DNA of 64,000 nt from Oscillospiraceae bacterium (GTDB lineage Bacteria; Bacillota; Clostridia; Oscillospirales; Oscillospiraceae). Shown here one piece after another: positions 42,517 to 51,669 of this stretch. The notes beneath the pieces were generated by a model that saw only the letters and a program-made list of their open reading frames with translations, was not told the origin of the DNA and ran no database searches. The position numbers were made by a program, and so were the translations under genes. Position 1 is the first letter of the stretch. Each line of letters begins with the position of its first letter. The stretch covers positions 1-64,000 of the forward strand of contig JAISHS010000008.1 in NCBI GenBank assembly GCA_031262405.1, written 5' to 3'.

Positions 42517-43728
42517 ATGGCGACTTTTAACAAATCAGCGAAGCTCCAAGGCGTGTCCTATGCCGTGCGCGGGCCCGTGCTGGAGGAGGCAAATCGCCTC
42601 GAGGCACAGGGTCAGAAGATACTTAAGCTCAACATCGGAAATCCCGGCGTGTTCCGCTTTGAGGCGCCGGAGACCCTGCTCGAGGGTCTGAGGCAAAACC
42701 TTATTCCGGCGGAGGCCTATTCGGACTCGCGAGGGATCGCCTCCGCCCGCGAGGCCATTGCGGCCTATGCCGCAAAAAAGGGCATAGCGGGGGTGACGCC
42801 TAACGACGTCTACACCGGCAACGGCGTCTCGGAGCTTATTTCCATCTGTATGCAGGCGCTGCTCGACCCCGGCGACGAGATTTTGATTCCCGCCCCGGAC
42901 TATCCGCTCTGGACGGCGGCCTCCACCCTCTCGGGCGGAAGAGTCGTGCACTATCTCTGCGACGAGACCTCTGACTGGCAGCCCGATATTGAGGATATGC
43001 GCCGGAAAATCAGCCCCAAGACCAAGGCAATCGTCGTGATTAACCCCAACAACCCCACCGGCGCGCTCTATGGCAAGGAGATTTTGGAGCAGATCGTCTC
43101 TCTCGCGCGGGAGAACGGGCTTATCATCTTCGCCGACGAGATTTATGACCGCATTCTCATGGACGGCGCAGAGCACACCTCTATCGCCTCGCTTGCCCCC
43201 GACGTCTTCTGCGTGACCTTCAACGGTCTGTCTAAGTCCCACCTCGTCTGCGGGTACAGGGTCGGCTGGATGGTCGTTTCCGGCGACAAGGCTCCCGTAA
43301 AGGGCTTTATGGAGGGCGTGACAATGCTCTCCAGTATGCGCCTGTGCGCCAATGTCCCGGGGCAATATGCCGTCAAACCGGCGCTCGAGGACTTAGCCGT
43401 CTGCGACGAGATGACTCGCCCCGGCGGGCGTATTTATGAGCAGCTCGGCGCCGTTAACGAGGAGCTTTCCAAGATCGACGGGCTCACCTTTGTGAAAGCT
43501 CGCGCCGCCTTTTATGTGTTCCCGAAGCTCGACGGGCGCTTTAACATCACGGACGACGAGCGCTTCGCGATTGACCTGCTGCGCGCAAAGCAGGTGCTCA
43601 TTGTCCACGGCACGGGCTTTAACTGGATAGAGCCGAATCACTTTAGAATCGTCTGCCTGCCCGAGGCTCCCGTACTGCGTGAGGCCGTCGGCAGAATCGG
43701 CGAGTTTTTGGCGGGGTATCGGCAATAA
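42517..43728 (+). CDS. PLP-dependent aminotransferase, AlaA type
   Basis: A 403-residue class I/II aminotransferase. ILKLNIGNPGVFRFEAPE near the N-terminus, INPNNPTGALYGKE, FADEIYDRI and the PLP-lysine motif NGLSKSHLVCGYRVGW (Lys near residue 240) agree with the AlaA/YfdZ group that makes alanine from pyruvate and glutamate. Substrate assignment is by family resemblance. A terminator follows at 43739. Confidence 0.88.
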   Translation: MATFNKSAKLQGVSYAVRGPVLEEANRLEAQGQKILKLNIGNPGVFRFEAPETLLEGLRQNLIPAEAYSDSRGIASAREAIAAYAAKKGIAGVTPNDVYTGNGVSELISICMQALLDPGDEILIPAPDYPLWTAASTLSGGRVVHYLCDETSDWQPDIEDMRRKISPKTKAIVVINPNNPTGALYGKEILEQIVSLARENGLIIFADEIYDRILMDGAEHTSIASLAPDVFCVTFNGLSKSHLVCGYRVGWMVVSGDKAPVKGFMEGVTMLSSMRLCANVPGQYAVKPALEDLAVCDEMTRPGGRIYEQLGAVNEELSKIDGLTFVKARAAFYVFPKLDGRFNITDDERFAIDLLRAKQVLIVHGTGFNWIEPNHFRIVCLPEAPVLREAVGRIGEFLAGYRQ

Positions 43729-43738
43729 TACTAATTTC

Positions 43739-43783
43739 AAATAACGCGTCGGCTCAAAGAACCGGCGCGTTATTTTCGTTTCT
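43739..43783 (+). terminator. Terminator after the aminotransferase gene
   Basis: AAATAACGCG (43739-43748) pairs with CGCGTTATTT (43766-43775); the stem continues inward with CGG/CCG, and TTCGTTTC follows. It is a good rho-independent terminator. Confidence 0.85.
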
Positions 43784-43845
43784 GTACAAACATACACTTC
43801 CATAGGGAACCTGTCTGGTTCGCCATATTTAAGGGGTGTATAGTC

Positions 43846-44499
43846 ATGAAAAATCGCTCTCAGGTCAACAACAAATCCGCTGTTTTACAGATGGCGTTTG
43901 TCGGCGTCGTCGCGATAACAATAGGAATTTTCTGTATGCTGGACTGCGTGGTGATCTACGGACTGCCGGTGATCACAAGCATTTCCGCCTCCGCCACCAC
44001 GGGAAATATGACGGGGATGCTGCTGCCCTTTGCGCTGGGCTGCATTTTTACCTACTGCATATCCTATGTGGGCTACTCGACCGCCGAGCGGCGAATCGTC
44101 AACGTCATGGGCGTATGCTTCCTCGTTGTTGCGCTGCAAATGTGCAACTCCGTGTACATAACGCAGCCGAATGTCGGGGTCTTCGGACTGACGCCGGAGA
44201 CGTCGAATATACTCCACATGATAGGGGCTATCGGCGGCTTTGGTCTGATGTGGGTCTGGGTAACCTTCTTCTTCACCAGAACCAATCCCGAGTGCAGCCC
44301 CACCCGCCGCAAGAAAACCCGCAACATCATCTATTATACCTTGGGTCTCGTCATGCTTTTCGGAGTTCTCCTGCTCATAATCGGCGCCTTCGGCGCGTTT
44401 AACGACGACTTTCCCCACACCTGGCTCGCCGAGGAGATTCTGCTCCTCCCGGCGGGAGTTGCCTTGCTGATAAAATCAGGAGTGTTCATGGCGGATTAG
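43846..44499 (+). CDS. Six-helix membrane protein, unknown function
   Basis: A 217-residue polytopic protein with six hydrophobic segments at about residues 14-36, 50-72, 83-103, 122-144, 160-182 and 195-213. I do not recognise a family. A Cys/Arg-rich loop (FTRTNPECSPTRRKKTRN) lies between helices 4 and 5. The gene stands between a terminator (43739-43783) and the citrate synthase promoter (44553-44581), so it is probably transcribed alone. No strong ribosome site besides AAGGGG is visible. Confidence 0.75.
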   Translation: MKNRSQVNNKSAVLQMAFVGVVAITIGIFCMLDCVVIYGLPVITSISASATTGNMTGMLLPFALGCIFTYCISYVGYSTAERRIVNVMGVCFLVVALQMCNSVYITQPNVGVFGLTPETSNILHMIGAIGGFGLMWVWVTFFFTRTNPECSPTRRKKTRNIIYYTLGLVMLFGVLLLIIGAFGAFNDDFPHTWLAEEILLLPAGVALLIKSGVFMAD

Positions 44500-44552
44500 C
44501 CATTCCACGCGGTGTGTTAAAATGGCCGCACAACGCGGAAATCAAAATGCTC

Positions 44553-44581
44553 TTGCACACACTTCCACTTTGTTATATAAT
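44553..44581 (+). promoter_or_regulatory. Promoter of the citrate synthase gene
   Basis: TTGCAC (44553-44558), a 17-bp spacer and TATAAT (44576-44581) match the vegetative consensus. This excludes the in-frame ATG at 44514 as the start. Confidence 0.8.
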
Positions 44582-44621
44582 AAAAGGTAACCATCAAATT
44601 ACTAAGAAAGCAGGTGTGGCT

Positions 44622-45986
44622 TTGGACATCACAAAAGAGACCTTGGACGGATATGTGAATAACCTCTGCGAGGACATCAAGAGGGCCTATACTATCGACC
44701 CCGCGCAGTATAAGAACCACGCGATAAAGCGCGGTCTGCGCAACGAGGACGGCACCGGCGTTATGGTCGGGGTCACGTCTATAGGCAGCGTTCAAGGCTA
44801 TTACATGCAGGACGGCGAGCGTGTTCCCATTCCCGGAAAGCTCTATTATCGGGGCATAAATATAGAGGATCTGGTCACCAAAAACGCGCGCGCAGACACC
44901 TTTGGTTATGAAGAGGTCGCGTATCTGCTGCTCATGGGAAAGCTCCCCAATAAGGAGCAGTTCCAGCAGTTTGACGCCATCCTCTCGACGGCGCGTATAC
45001 TGCCTAAGTATTTCACAGAGGACATGATTTTCAAATCTCCGAGCCGGGACATAATGAACAAGCTCTCGAGAAGCGTTCTCGCGCTCTATTCCTATGACGA
45101 CAATCCGGACGACACCTCGATCCAGACCATGCTGCGCCAGTCCATTGAGCTTATCGGGCGCTTTCCGGTTATTGTGGCGAATGCCTTCGCCGTCAAGCGC
45201 CATGTCTTTGACGGCAAGTCGCTGTTCATACATATTCCCAAAGAGGACCTCTCCGTGTCCGAAAACTTCCTGAGAATGGTGCGGGCGAACAAGTCCTATA
45301 CGACCGGCGAGGCAAAGCTTTTAGACATGATGATGATGCTTCACGCCGAGCACGGCGGCGGTAATAACTCGGCCTTTTCCTGCCGTGTGCTCTCCTCCAC
45401 GGGAACTGACACCTACAGCGCAATTTCGGCGGCGGTCAATTCCCTCAAGGGCCCGCTGCACGGCGGCGCGAACGCAAAGGTGGTCGAAATGTTCCGCGAC
45501 ATCCGCAAGCACGTCAAGGACGTCCGAGACGACGATGAGGTCGCCGCCTATCTCAACAAAATTATGGACAAGCAGGCGGGGGACCGCTCCGGAAAAATCT
45601 ATGGTCTGGGACACGCGGTGTACACCGTTTCCGACCCGCGCGCCGTGGTTTTGAAGAAATTTTCCGAGTCCGTCGCGGTGGAAAAGGGCTTCGGCGACGA
45701 ATTCGCGCTGATGGACAGAATAGAGCGTCTGGGCGTTAAGATTATCATGGAGCGCAAGAACTTCTCCGTGCCGCTGTGCGCCAATGTGGATATGTATTCG
45801 GGGCTGGTCTATACAATGCTGGGCATTCCGGAGGAGCTGTTTACGCCGCTCTTTGCTATCTCCAGAATCGCCGGCTGGTGCGCCCACAGAATTGAAGAGG
45901 TGCTCACCTGCGGAAAGATCATGCGCCCGGCTTACCGCGCCTCCTTCCACGAGCAGACATATGTTCCCAGAGTAGAACGGCAATAA
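44622..45986 (+). CDS. Citrate synthase
   Basis: A 454-residue enzyme that condenses oxaloacetate and acetyl-CoA to citrate. Catalytic regions are LHAEHGGGNNSAFSCRV (His), GPLHGGANAKVVEM and YGLGHAVYTVSDPRAVVL (His), with the Asp region further on. The start is TTG 44622 with AGGTG 5 bases upstream, or GTG 44616; both lie after the promoter. The N-terminal domain (DGERVPIPGKLYYRGINIEDL) is like other Clostridia citrate synthases. With no aconitase or isocitrate dehydrogenase nearby, it probably feeds glutamate synthesis. Confidence 0.92.
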   Translation: MDITKETLDGYVNNLCEDIKRAYTIDPAQYKNHAIKRGLRNEDGTGVMVGVTSIGSVQGYYMQDGERVPIPGKLYYRGINIEDLVTKNARADTFGYEEVAYLLLMGKLPNKEQFQQFDAILSTARILPKYFTEDMIFKSPSRDIMNKLSRSVLALYSYDDNPDDTSIQTMLRQSIELIGRFPVIVANAFAVKRHVFDGKSLFIHIPKEDLSVSENFLRMVRANKSYTTGEAKLLDMMMMLHAEHGGGNNSAFSCRVLSSTGTDTYSAISAAVNSLKGPLHGGANAKVVEMFRDIRKHVKDVRDDDEVAAYLNKIMDKQAGDRSGKIYGLGHAVYTVSDPRAVVLKKFSESVAVEKGFGDEFALMDRIERLGVKIIMERKNFSVPLCANVDMYSGLVYTMLGIPEELFTPLFAISRIAGWCAHRIEEVLTCGKIMRPAYRASFHEQTYVPRVERQ

Positions 45987-46022
45987 AAAAAGACCGCTAC
46001 CCCAAAGTGCGGAGGATTGGTC

Positions 46023-47387
46023 ATGGAAAAGCTATTCAAGCTGAATGAACACGGCACAAACGTGAAAACCGAGTTAATCGCGGGGCTTACTACCTTTTTA
46101 TCCATGGTGTACATTCTTGCGGTGAATCCCAATGTTTTATCGGCGGCCGGGATGGACAGGGACGCCGTGTTTACCGCCACGGCGATTTCCGCGGCGCTGG
46201 CAACGCTGTGCATGGCATTTCTGGCAAACTACCCCGTTGTGCTGGCGTCCGGCATGGGGCTCAACGCTTACTTTGCGTATTCCATATGCGTTCCCATGGC
46301 GCAGGCGGGGATTGCAGACCCTTGGAAAATTGCCCTAACCGCCGTGCTGTGCGAGGGAATAATCTTTATCCTTCTCTCCTTCTTCAAATTCAGGGAGACC
46401 CTTGTGAACAAGATTCCCGCCAATTTGAAATTGGGCATCACCGTAGGGATAGGCCTCTTTATTACGCTGGTCGGCTTATCGGGCGCGGGGATTGTTGTTT
46501 CCGATTCCGACGTAATCGTGGGCCTGGGCAGCCTTTCTTCACCCAACCTTGTGCTGGCAATGACGGGGCTAATCGCCATCGGAATTTTTCACCACTTTAA
46601 GATCACCGGCGGGATTCTATGGGGCATACTACTCACCTGGCTGCTCGGAATCGCCGCTCAGCTTTGCGGGTGGTACGTTGTAGATCCGGCGCTTTCAAAC
46701 CAATCGCTGATTCCCGACCTTTCCGCAATCGGCTCTATGCCGGCCGCGCCGAGTCTTTTCCAGTTTAATTTCAGCTATGTCGCGGAACATTTGCTTGACT
46801 TCGTGCTCATAGTTTTTTCGTTTTTATTCGTGGACCTGTTTGATACGGTCGGCGTTCTAATCGGCGTGGCGGAAAAGGGAAAGCTTTTGGATAAAAACGG
46901 CAATCTGCCGAGAGTAGGGCGCGCGCTGCTCTCGGACGCCATCGGAACGACCGCGGGCGCCTGCCTGGGCGTATCCACGGTTACAAGCTATATCGACAGT
47001 GGCACGGGCATTTCCGTGGGCGGCAGAACAGGACTTACCGCCCTGACCGCCGCCGTCATGTTCTTACTGTCGCTGTTTTTTGCTCCGATCTTTTTGGCGG
47101 TACCGGGGTTTGCAACCGCGCCCGCGCTTATTTTCGTCGGGCTCACAATGATGGGTACAATTAAAAAAATGACCTTTGACGGGGACATAGCGGACGTGCT
47201 TGGCGGGTTTATGGCAATTATCATGATGCCCTTTACCTACTCCATCGCAAACGGGATCATGTTCGGAATGCTCTTCTGGATTATACTCAAAATCTGCACC
47301 GGAAAAATCAGAGACATTCATCCTATAATGTGGTGCTCCGGAGTCTTATTCGCCCTAAACATCGGCATAAAGATTCTTGGTAAATAA
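46023..47387 (+). CDS. NCS2-family purine permease (AzgA/PbuG type)
   Basis: A 454-residue membrane permease with about twelve hydrophobic segments. It carries AzgA-type signatures: TELIAGLTTFLSMVYILAVNP near the N-terminus, ANYPVVLASGMGLNAYFAYSI, and LFVDLFDTVGVLIGV with STVTSYIDSGTGISVGGRTG. Family members import adenine, guanine or hypoxanthine with protons. ATG 46023 has GGAGG 7 bases upstream. It follows citrate synthase by 36 bp and probably shares its transcript. Confidence 0.92.
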   Translation: MEKLFKLNEHGTNVKTELIAGLTTFLSMVYILAVNPNVLSAAGMDRDAVFTATAISAALATLCMAFLANYPVVLASGMGLNAYFAYSICVPMAQAGIADPWKIALTAVLCEGIIFILLSFFKFRETLVNKIPANLKLGITVGIGLFITLVGLSGAGIVVSDSDVIVGLGSLSSPNLVLAMTGLIAIGIFHHFKITGGILWGILLTWLLGIAAQLCGWYVVDPALSNQSLIPDLSAIGSMPAAPSLFQFNFSYVAEHLLDFVLIVFSFLFVDLFDTVGVLIGVAEKGKLLDKNGNLPRVGRALLSDAIGTTAGACLGVSTVTSYIDSGTGISVGGRTGLTALTAAVMFLLSLFFAPIFLAVPGFATAPALIFVGLTMMGTIKKMTFDGDIADVLGGFMAIIMMPFTYSIANGIMFGMLFWIILKICTGKIRDIHPIMWCSGVLFALNIGIKILGK

Positions 47388-47431
47388 CCCACCGCCGTCA
47401 TCCGTCCTCTCGTCGCTGTGTTGCCTAAATA

Positions 47432-48346
47432 TTAGGCCTTTTCAATCGGACGCATTTCAATGTAGCCGCGCCAACCCTCCGGGGACAGCTGCATTCTCGG
47501 TGCAAGCTCCGGCGCGTATTTATAGCCGTACACTTCGGGATTATATTTTTCTATCCCCGCCATCGCCGCGCCAATTGCCTCGCCAAACTCCTCCTCATTG
47601 TAGGGCTCACCTTGGAACACAAGCATTTTGCATGACGGCAGTTCTATGCTATCAAACCCATCCGGAATTGTGCCGCTGTAATCCGCTGCAACTTCAACGC
47701 CGTGAGCGTAAATTCCCGTGTTTGACGGACGCATATTGTCCGGCAGCCACAAGCCAACAGGCTCATAAAGAGCTTCTTTGATGTCGCAAAGCACATCCCA
47801 CGCTTCGGACATATTATTCTTTCCGCAGCCAAACTCCTGAGCATAAGAAAAATAATCTTCTGCGCTTTTGCTCCGCTTCAAGATTAGCTTCCTTGCAGGA
47901 CGCTCTAAAATTTGGGTGAATATCACCGTTGTTTGTTTTGACATAATCGTTCCCTCCGTTTTCGTTTTGTGGCGGTCAAGGATAAGGGTCGGCACGAACC
48001 ATCCGTCCTCTTTCGCTTTGGCGTACTTTTTCGGCGGGATGCCAAAGCCCTTTGCGAAAGCGCGGGTGAAGCCCTCGTGACTGTCAAAAACAAAGTCGAG
48101 CGCGACGTCAAACACTCTTGCCTTGCCGCTGCGCAATGCTTTGGCAGAACCGTTAAGCCGCTCACGCCGGATATATTCAAACGCCGACAGGCCTGTTTCA
48201 GCTTTGAATATCCTTGCCGCGTGGAACTGCAAATAACCCGCCGCTTTTGCAAGGCTGCTTGATGTTATCGGTTCTTGCAGATGCTCTGTGATGTGCAATT
48301 TCATTTTTCGAACCGCCGCTGTATATTCGTTTTTGTGTTCCGACAC
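47432..48346 (-). CDS. AraC-family regulator with GyrI-like effector domain
   Basis: A 304-residue regulator. The N-terminal 110 residues form the AraC DNA-binding domain with two helix-turn-helix motifs (ITSSSLAKAAGYLQFHAARI and GSAKALRSGK...VALDFVFDSHEGFTRAFAKGFG). The C-terminal 155 residues form a GyrI-like ligand-binding domain (ILKRSKSAEDYFSY...ELPSCKMLVFQGEP). This order is like Rob/SoxS-type regulators and small-molecule sensors. GTG 48346 has GGAGG 8 bases upstream. No obvious target operon adjoins it. Confidence 0.88.
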   Translation of the reverse strand: MSEHKNEYTAAVRKMKLHITEHLQEPITSSSLAKAAGYLQFHAARIFKAETGLSAFEYIRRERLNGSAKALRSGKARVFDVALDFVFDSHEGFTRAFAKGFGIPPKKYAKAKEDGWFVPTLILDRHKTKTEGTIMSKQTTVIFTQILERPARKLILKRSKSAEDYFSYAQEFGCGKNNMSEAWDVLCDIKEALYEPVGLWLPDNMRPSNTGIYAHGVEVAADYSGTIPDGFDSIELPSCKMLVFQGEPYNEEEFGEAIGAAMAGIEKYNPEVYGYKYAPELAPRMQLSPEGWRGYIEMRPIEKA

Positions 48347-48415
48347 TTTCCTCACCTCCCGAAGCTATTATAATCGAAAACGCCTTTGTTTTCTTGACTT
48401 CAAATGCGGAATAAT

Positions 48416-48496
48416 ACTAATCCGCGGTAAAAATATAAACTATTTTTACCGCCCCCGCAGAGCGGGGGATTGCGGCGAATGCCGCAAAGGATTAGT
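48416..48496. repeat. Cloverleaf-like palindrome A
   Basis: The closing stem ACTAATCC/GGATTAGT (48416-48423 with 48489-48496) encloses three adjoining hairpins: 48424-48435 with 48441-48452 (12 bp), CCCCGC/GCGGGG at 48453-48458 with 48462-48467, and TTGCGGC/GCCGCAA at 48470-48476 with 48481-48487. Almost no base is left unpaired. The gap 48356-48662 has no gene. Confidence 0.85.
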
Positions 48497-48501
48497 GTTA
48501 C

Positions 48502-48582
48502 ACTGATTCGCGGTCGCAAAGCGACCGGCGTGTCCATAGGGCGCGTCATTTAAAAGATAGAATCTTTTAAATGAGAATCAGT
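48502..48582. repeat. Cloverleaf-like palindrome B
   Basis: The closing stem ACTGATTC/GAATCAGT (48502-48509 with 48575-48582) encloses CGGTCGC/GCGACCG (48511-48517 with 48521-48527), a weak middle arm, and a perfect 11-bp A+T-rich stem at 48548-48558 with 48562-48572. It follows palindrome A by 5 bases and has exactly the same length, 81 bp. Confidence 0.82.
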
Positions 48583-48615
48583 ATAATTTAAGCCCCCCCT
48601 ACATACTTCCTCATG

Positions 48616-48643
48616 AAAAAGACCGCCTCTCGGCGGCCTTTTT
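48616..48643. terminator. Bidirectional terminator after the zinc-ribbon membrane protein gene
   Basis: AAAAAGACCGCC and GGCGGCCTTTTT form a stem around TCTC, 20 bp after the minus-strand stop at 48663. Confidence 0.8.
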
Positions 48644-48662
48644 CATTACAAGGTCTCTTTCG

Positions 48663-49349
48663 TTACAGGGTCCTTCCGCATTTCGGGCAGAATTTCGTGC
48701 CCGGCTGAACTGTAGTTCCGCACTGCGGACAAAAGCTCCCCGCGTTTGAGACGGGCTCAGAACGCTGATAGTGATACGCAGAGTTTGAATTGCTGCCCTG
48801 AGTATACTGCTGCTGGCCGTATGGCTGCTGACCGTATGACTGCTGGTTGTATGCGCCGGGCTGCTGCCCGTAACTATTAGGCTGCGCGCCGTAGCCATAG
48901 CTGCGCCCATAGGGGTCCTGATAGCCGCCGCCGCCATAGCCGCCGGGAGCCGCGGGAGCTACGCCGTCCGGCCCGATATACTTTATGTCCTGGCTGAAGG
49001 CGAGAATGCACTCGAAGATCAGCGTCAGGAAGATAAGCCCGCAGGCAAAGCCGCCGCTCTTTCCGAAGGCCTTTGCCAGCTTGACATAAGCGATAATAAG
49101 GAACACGAAGCCCGCAAAGGGAATCCAGGTCAGGAAGAAATACCAGCCATTGCCCCAAGATATTTTGAACAGCACATAGTCGCGGTAAAAGGGGATAAGC
49201 GCCGCCCAGCCCTCTTCACCGGCCTTTTGAAAATACTTCCATCTCGCTATAACGGACAGCGCGTAAGCTCCCAGAGCAAGAAACCAGTAGGCCGCCAGAA
49301 AGCCGAAAAGCCCGGCCACCCCCGCCGCCTCATATCCGTAATCATACAT
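48663..49349 (-). CDS. DUF5684-like membrane protein with C-terminal zinc ribbon
   Basis: A 228-residue membrane protein. Four hydrophobic segments cover residues 8-115 (YAALIPFYRDYVLFKI-type motif as WAALIPFYRDYVLFKISWGN). A long low-complexity part rich in Gly, Tyr and Gln (YGQQPGAYNQQSYGQQPYGQ) spans about 135-190. The end has a zinc ribbon with two CxxC pairs (CPQCG and CPKCG). This architecture occurs in many Firmicutes proteins of unknown role. It stands alone, divergent from nothing close. Confidence 0.8.
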   Translation of the reverse strand: MYDYGYEAAGVAGLFGFLAAYWFLALGAYALSVIARWKYFQKAGEEGWAALIPFYRDYVLFKISWGNGWYFFLTWIPFAGFVFLIIAYVKLAKAFGKSGGFACGLIFLTLIFECILAFSQDIKYIGPDGVAPAAPGGYGGGGYQDPYGRSYGYGAQPNSYGQQPGAYNQQSYGQQPYGQQQYTQGSNSNSAYHYQRSEPVSNAGSFCPQCGTTVQPGTKFCPKCGRTL

Positions 49350-49472
49350 AACAAATAACCCTCCTATAAATTAATTTTCCTCTTCTCAGTGCCGCCGGTG
49401 GCGGCTACTTCCCATTTTACACCATACTCCTATAAGTATACAAGCCCCAACGTTAAAATTTAACCAATACTT

Positions 49473-49576
49473 CGGTAGCGAGAGATTTTTTCGTCAGACG
49501 ATACAAAAAACGCAGTGAATACCGACTGTATTCACGAGGCTTTTTGTGAAGTATGGCGGAAAAAGATCCGCTACCG
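49473..49576. repeat. Nested palindrome touching the stop of the downstream ABC gene
   Basis: CGGTAGCG (49473-49480) pairs with CGCTACCG (49569-49576), which contains the stop codon of the permease gene ending at 49571. Inside, ACAAAAA pairs with TTTTTGT and GTGAATAC (49515-49522) pairs with GTATTCAC (49528-49535). It may act as the terminator of the transporter operon. Confidence 0.75.
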
Positions 49577-50554
49577 CTCCTCGCGGAAATATGCCAACCC
49601 CAAACTCTCCGGGGGGTTGTTCTCGCGCTTCTTGCGGATTGACACCACAATCAAAACGATTATCGTGACGACATAGGGGAGCATCTTGAAAAGCTCCTGC
49701 GAGGAGCGCGTCAGCCCCGGAATATATAGATACATCCAGAAGAGCACCCCGAAGAGATAGGAGCCCCAAATCGCCTTCACCGGCTTCCACGTCGCGAAAA
49801 TCACGAGCGCGACGGCAAGCCAGCCGAGCCGCTCAATTCCGCCGTCATTAGCCCAGGTTCCCTTGGTATAGTCCATGACATAGAACAGCCCGCCGAGACC
49901 CGAGACGCCCGCGCCGATACAGGTCGCCAGATACTTGTTCTTGGCAACGCTGATGCCCGCCGCGTCCGCCGTACCGGGGTTCTCGCCCACGCTGCGCAGA
50001 TTTAAGCCCGCGCGGGTACGGTTTAAGAAGAAGCTCGCCACGATCGCGATGACAATCGCCAGATATACCAGAAAGCCATAGGAAAACAAAATGTTGCCGA
50101 CAAAGCCGAGATTCTCGAGCCCCGTCGCCGCGCGGTAGCCGGAGCTTGTAACGGCAATTGAAATCTGCCCCACGCCTCCGGCCAGCTTATTTAGCGAGCC
50201 GCCGAGGAAATTCGCAACGCCCGAGCCGAAGATGGTCAGCGTAAGCCCCGTCACATTTTGATTCGCGCGCAGGGAAATCGTGAGAAAGCTGTAGATAAGC
50301 CCGCCGAGACCCGCCACGACGAAGGCGCAGACCAAGGAAATCAGCACCCCCATCACAGGCGAGGCTGCAGCGCCCGCGGCCGCCTCATAGAAAAACGCGC
50401 CCACAAGCCCCGCTATGCCGCCCAGATACATAATACCCGGGGTGCCGAGGTTAAGATTTCCGGATTTCTCCGTGAGCAGCTCGCCGATGGCGCCGAACAG
50501 AATAACCGTGCCGAAGGCCAAAGCCTCCTGAATAAGCTGAATCAGCTGAGTCAT
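49571..50554 (-). CDS. Nucleoside ABC transporter permease, NupQ-like
   Basis: A 327-residue permease of the BMP-linked branch (NupQ/YufQ). Features: ILFGAIGELLTEKSGNLNLGTPGIMYLGG near residue 20 and LNRTRAGLNLRSVGENPGTADAAGI, the ATPase-contact loop. About nine hydrophobic segments are visible. It overlaps the upstream permease gene by ATGA. With the two upstream genes it forms the membrane part of a nucleoside importer. Confidence 0.9.
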   Translation of the reverse strand: MTQLIQLIQEALAFGTVILFGAIGELLTEKSGNLNLGTPGIMYLGGIAGLVGAFFYEAAAGAAASPVMGVLISLVCAFVVAGLGGLIYSFLTISLRANQNVTGLTLTIFGSGVANFLGGSLNKLAGGVGQISIAVTSSGYRAATGLENLGFVGNILFSYGFLVYLAIVIAIVASFFLNRTRAGLNLRSVGENPGTADAAGISVAKNKYLATCIGAGVSGLGGLFYVMDYTKGTWANDGGIERLGWLAVALVIFATWKPVKAIWGSYLFGVLFWMYLYIPGLTRSSQELFKMLPYVVTIIVLIVVSIRKKRENNPPESLGLAYFREER

Positions 50555-51669
50555 GCGGCGCTCACCTCCTTTTTCTCACGGCGCCTGAAAATCAGACGGT
50601 AGTTTATGAAAAACTCGCTGCCCAGAATGAAGAACAGAATAATCCCCGTGATAATGCTCGAGGCATAGTCGTTGAGGTTATACGCCGAGGCAATTTCCAC
50701 CGCGCCCTTCTCGAGAAACACCAGCAGAAACGCGATGATAATCATCGTAAAGGTGTTGAATTTGGCAAGCCACGCGACGATAATCGCCGTAAAGCCCTGA
50801 CCCCCGGCGGTGGACACCGAAATCGTGTGCGACGCGCCCGACACCGCGACAAAGCCCGCCACGCCGCAGATTGCGCCGGAGATTGCCATAGTCCGCAGAT
50901 AAACCTTCTTCACGCTTATTCCGGCATAGCGCGCCGTGTTCTCCGAGCTTCCCACGACAGCAATCTCATAGCCCTGCTTGGTATATCGCATATACACATA
51001 CATCGCAACCGCCAGCGTTAGGACGATTATCACGTTGAGGCCATAGGCCTGTCCGAAAACCGGCGGAAACCAACCCGCTTGAGTGTTCTGATTGATTACG
51101 CCGATGTTGCCGCTGCCCGCCGGATTCTCCCAAATCGAGACGCAAAAGCTGGTCAGCTGAATCGCGACATAGTTCATCATGAGGGTAAACAGCGTCTCGT
51201 TCGTGCCCCAGCGCGCCTTAAAAAACGCCGGAAAAAGCCCCCAGACCGCCCCCGCCGCAACGCTCGCGGCGAGCATGACGATAAAGAGCGCCAAGGGCGG
51301 CAGGCTGTTCCCGAAGTAAATCATACAGGCGGCGGTCACGATTCCGCCCACTTGAATCTGCCCCTCCGCGCCTATGTTCCAAAAGCGCATTTTAAAGGCC
51401 GGCGCAAGTCCGATTCCGATACACAGCAGCATCATAGCGTCGCGAATAGTGCTCCAGCTGCGCCTTGTTGTGCCGAAGGCGCCCTCGAACATCGAGACAT
51501 ATATTTTAATTGGATTGAGCTTGACTATCGCATAGATCACAAGCCCCGACACAAGCAGCGAGAGGAGCAGCGCGCAGGCGCGTATTCCCCAAGCCTTCGG
51601 GGTGCTTATTTGTGCGCGCTTTGAAATTCTCATCAGCGGCGCGCGCGTCTCTTTCTTTGGACTACTCAC
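50551..51669 (-). CDS. Nucleoside ABC transporter permease, NupP-like
   Basis: A 372-residue permease paired with the NupQ-like protein. Signatures: GIGLAPAFKMRFWNIGAEGQIQVGGI near residue 100 and YTKQGYEIAVVGSSENTARYAGI, the loop that meets the ATPase. The GTG start overlaps the end of the ATPase gene by 8 bases; an in-frame ATG 36 bases later is an alternative. About nine membrane segments. Confidence 0.9.
   Translation of the reverse strand: MSSPKKETRAPLMRISKRAQISTPKAWGIRACALLLSLLVSGLVIYAIVKLNPIKIYVSMFEGAFGTTRRSWSTIRDAMMLLCIGIGLAPAFKMRFWNIGAEGQIQVGGIVTAACMIYFGNSLPPLALFIVMLAASVAAGAVWGLFPAFFKARWGTNETLFTLMMNYVAIQLTSFCVSIWENPAGSGNIGVINQNTQAGWFPPVFGQAYGLNVIIVLTLAVAMYVYMRYTKQGYEIAVVGSSENTARYAGISVKKVYLRTMAISGAICGVAGFVAVSGASHTISVSTAGGQGFTAIIVAWLAKFNTFTMIIIAFLLVFLEKGAVEIASAYNLNDYASSIITGIILFFILGSEFFINYRLIFRRREKKEVSAA

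Noticed and set aside
48416..48496. tRNA gene, because of the cloverleaf shape
   Set aside because: The closing stem, arm lengths and loops do not fit tRNA; no anticodon arm, T-loop GGTTCRA or CCA-type end.
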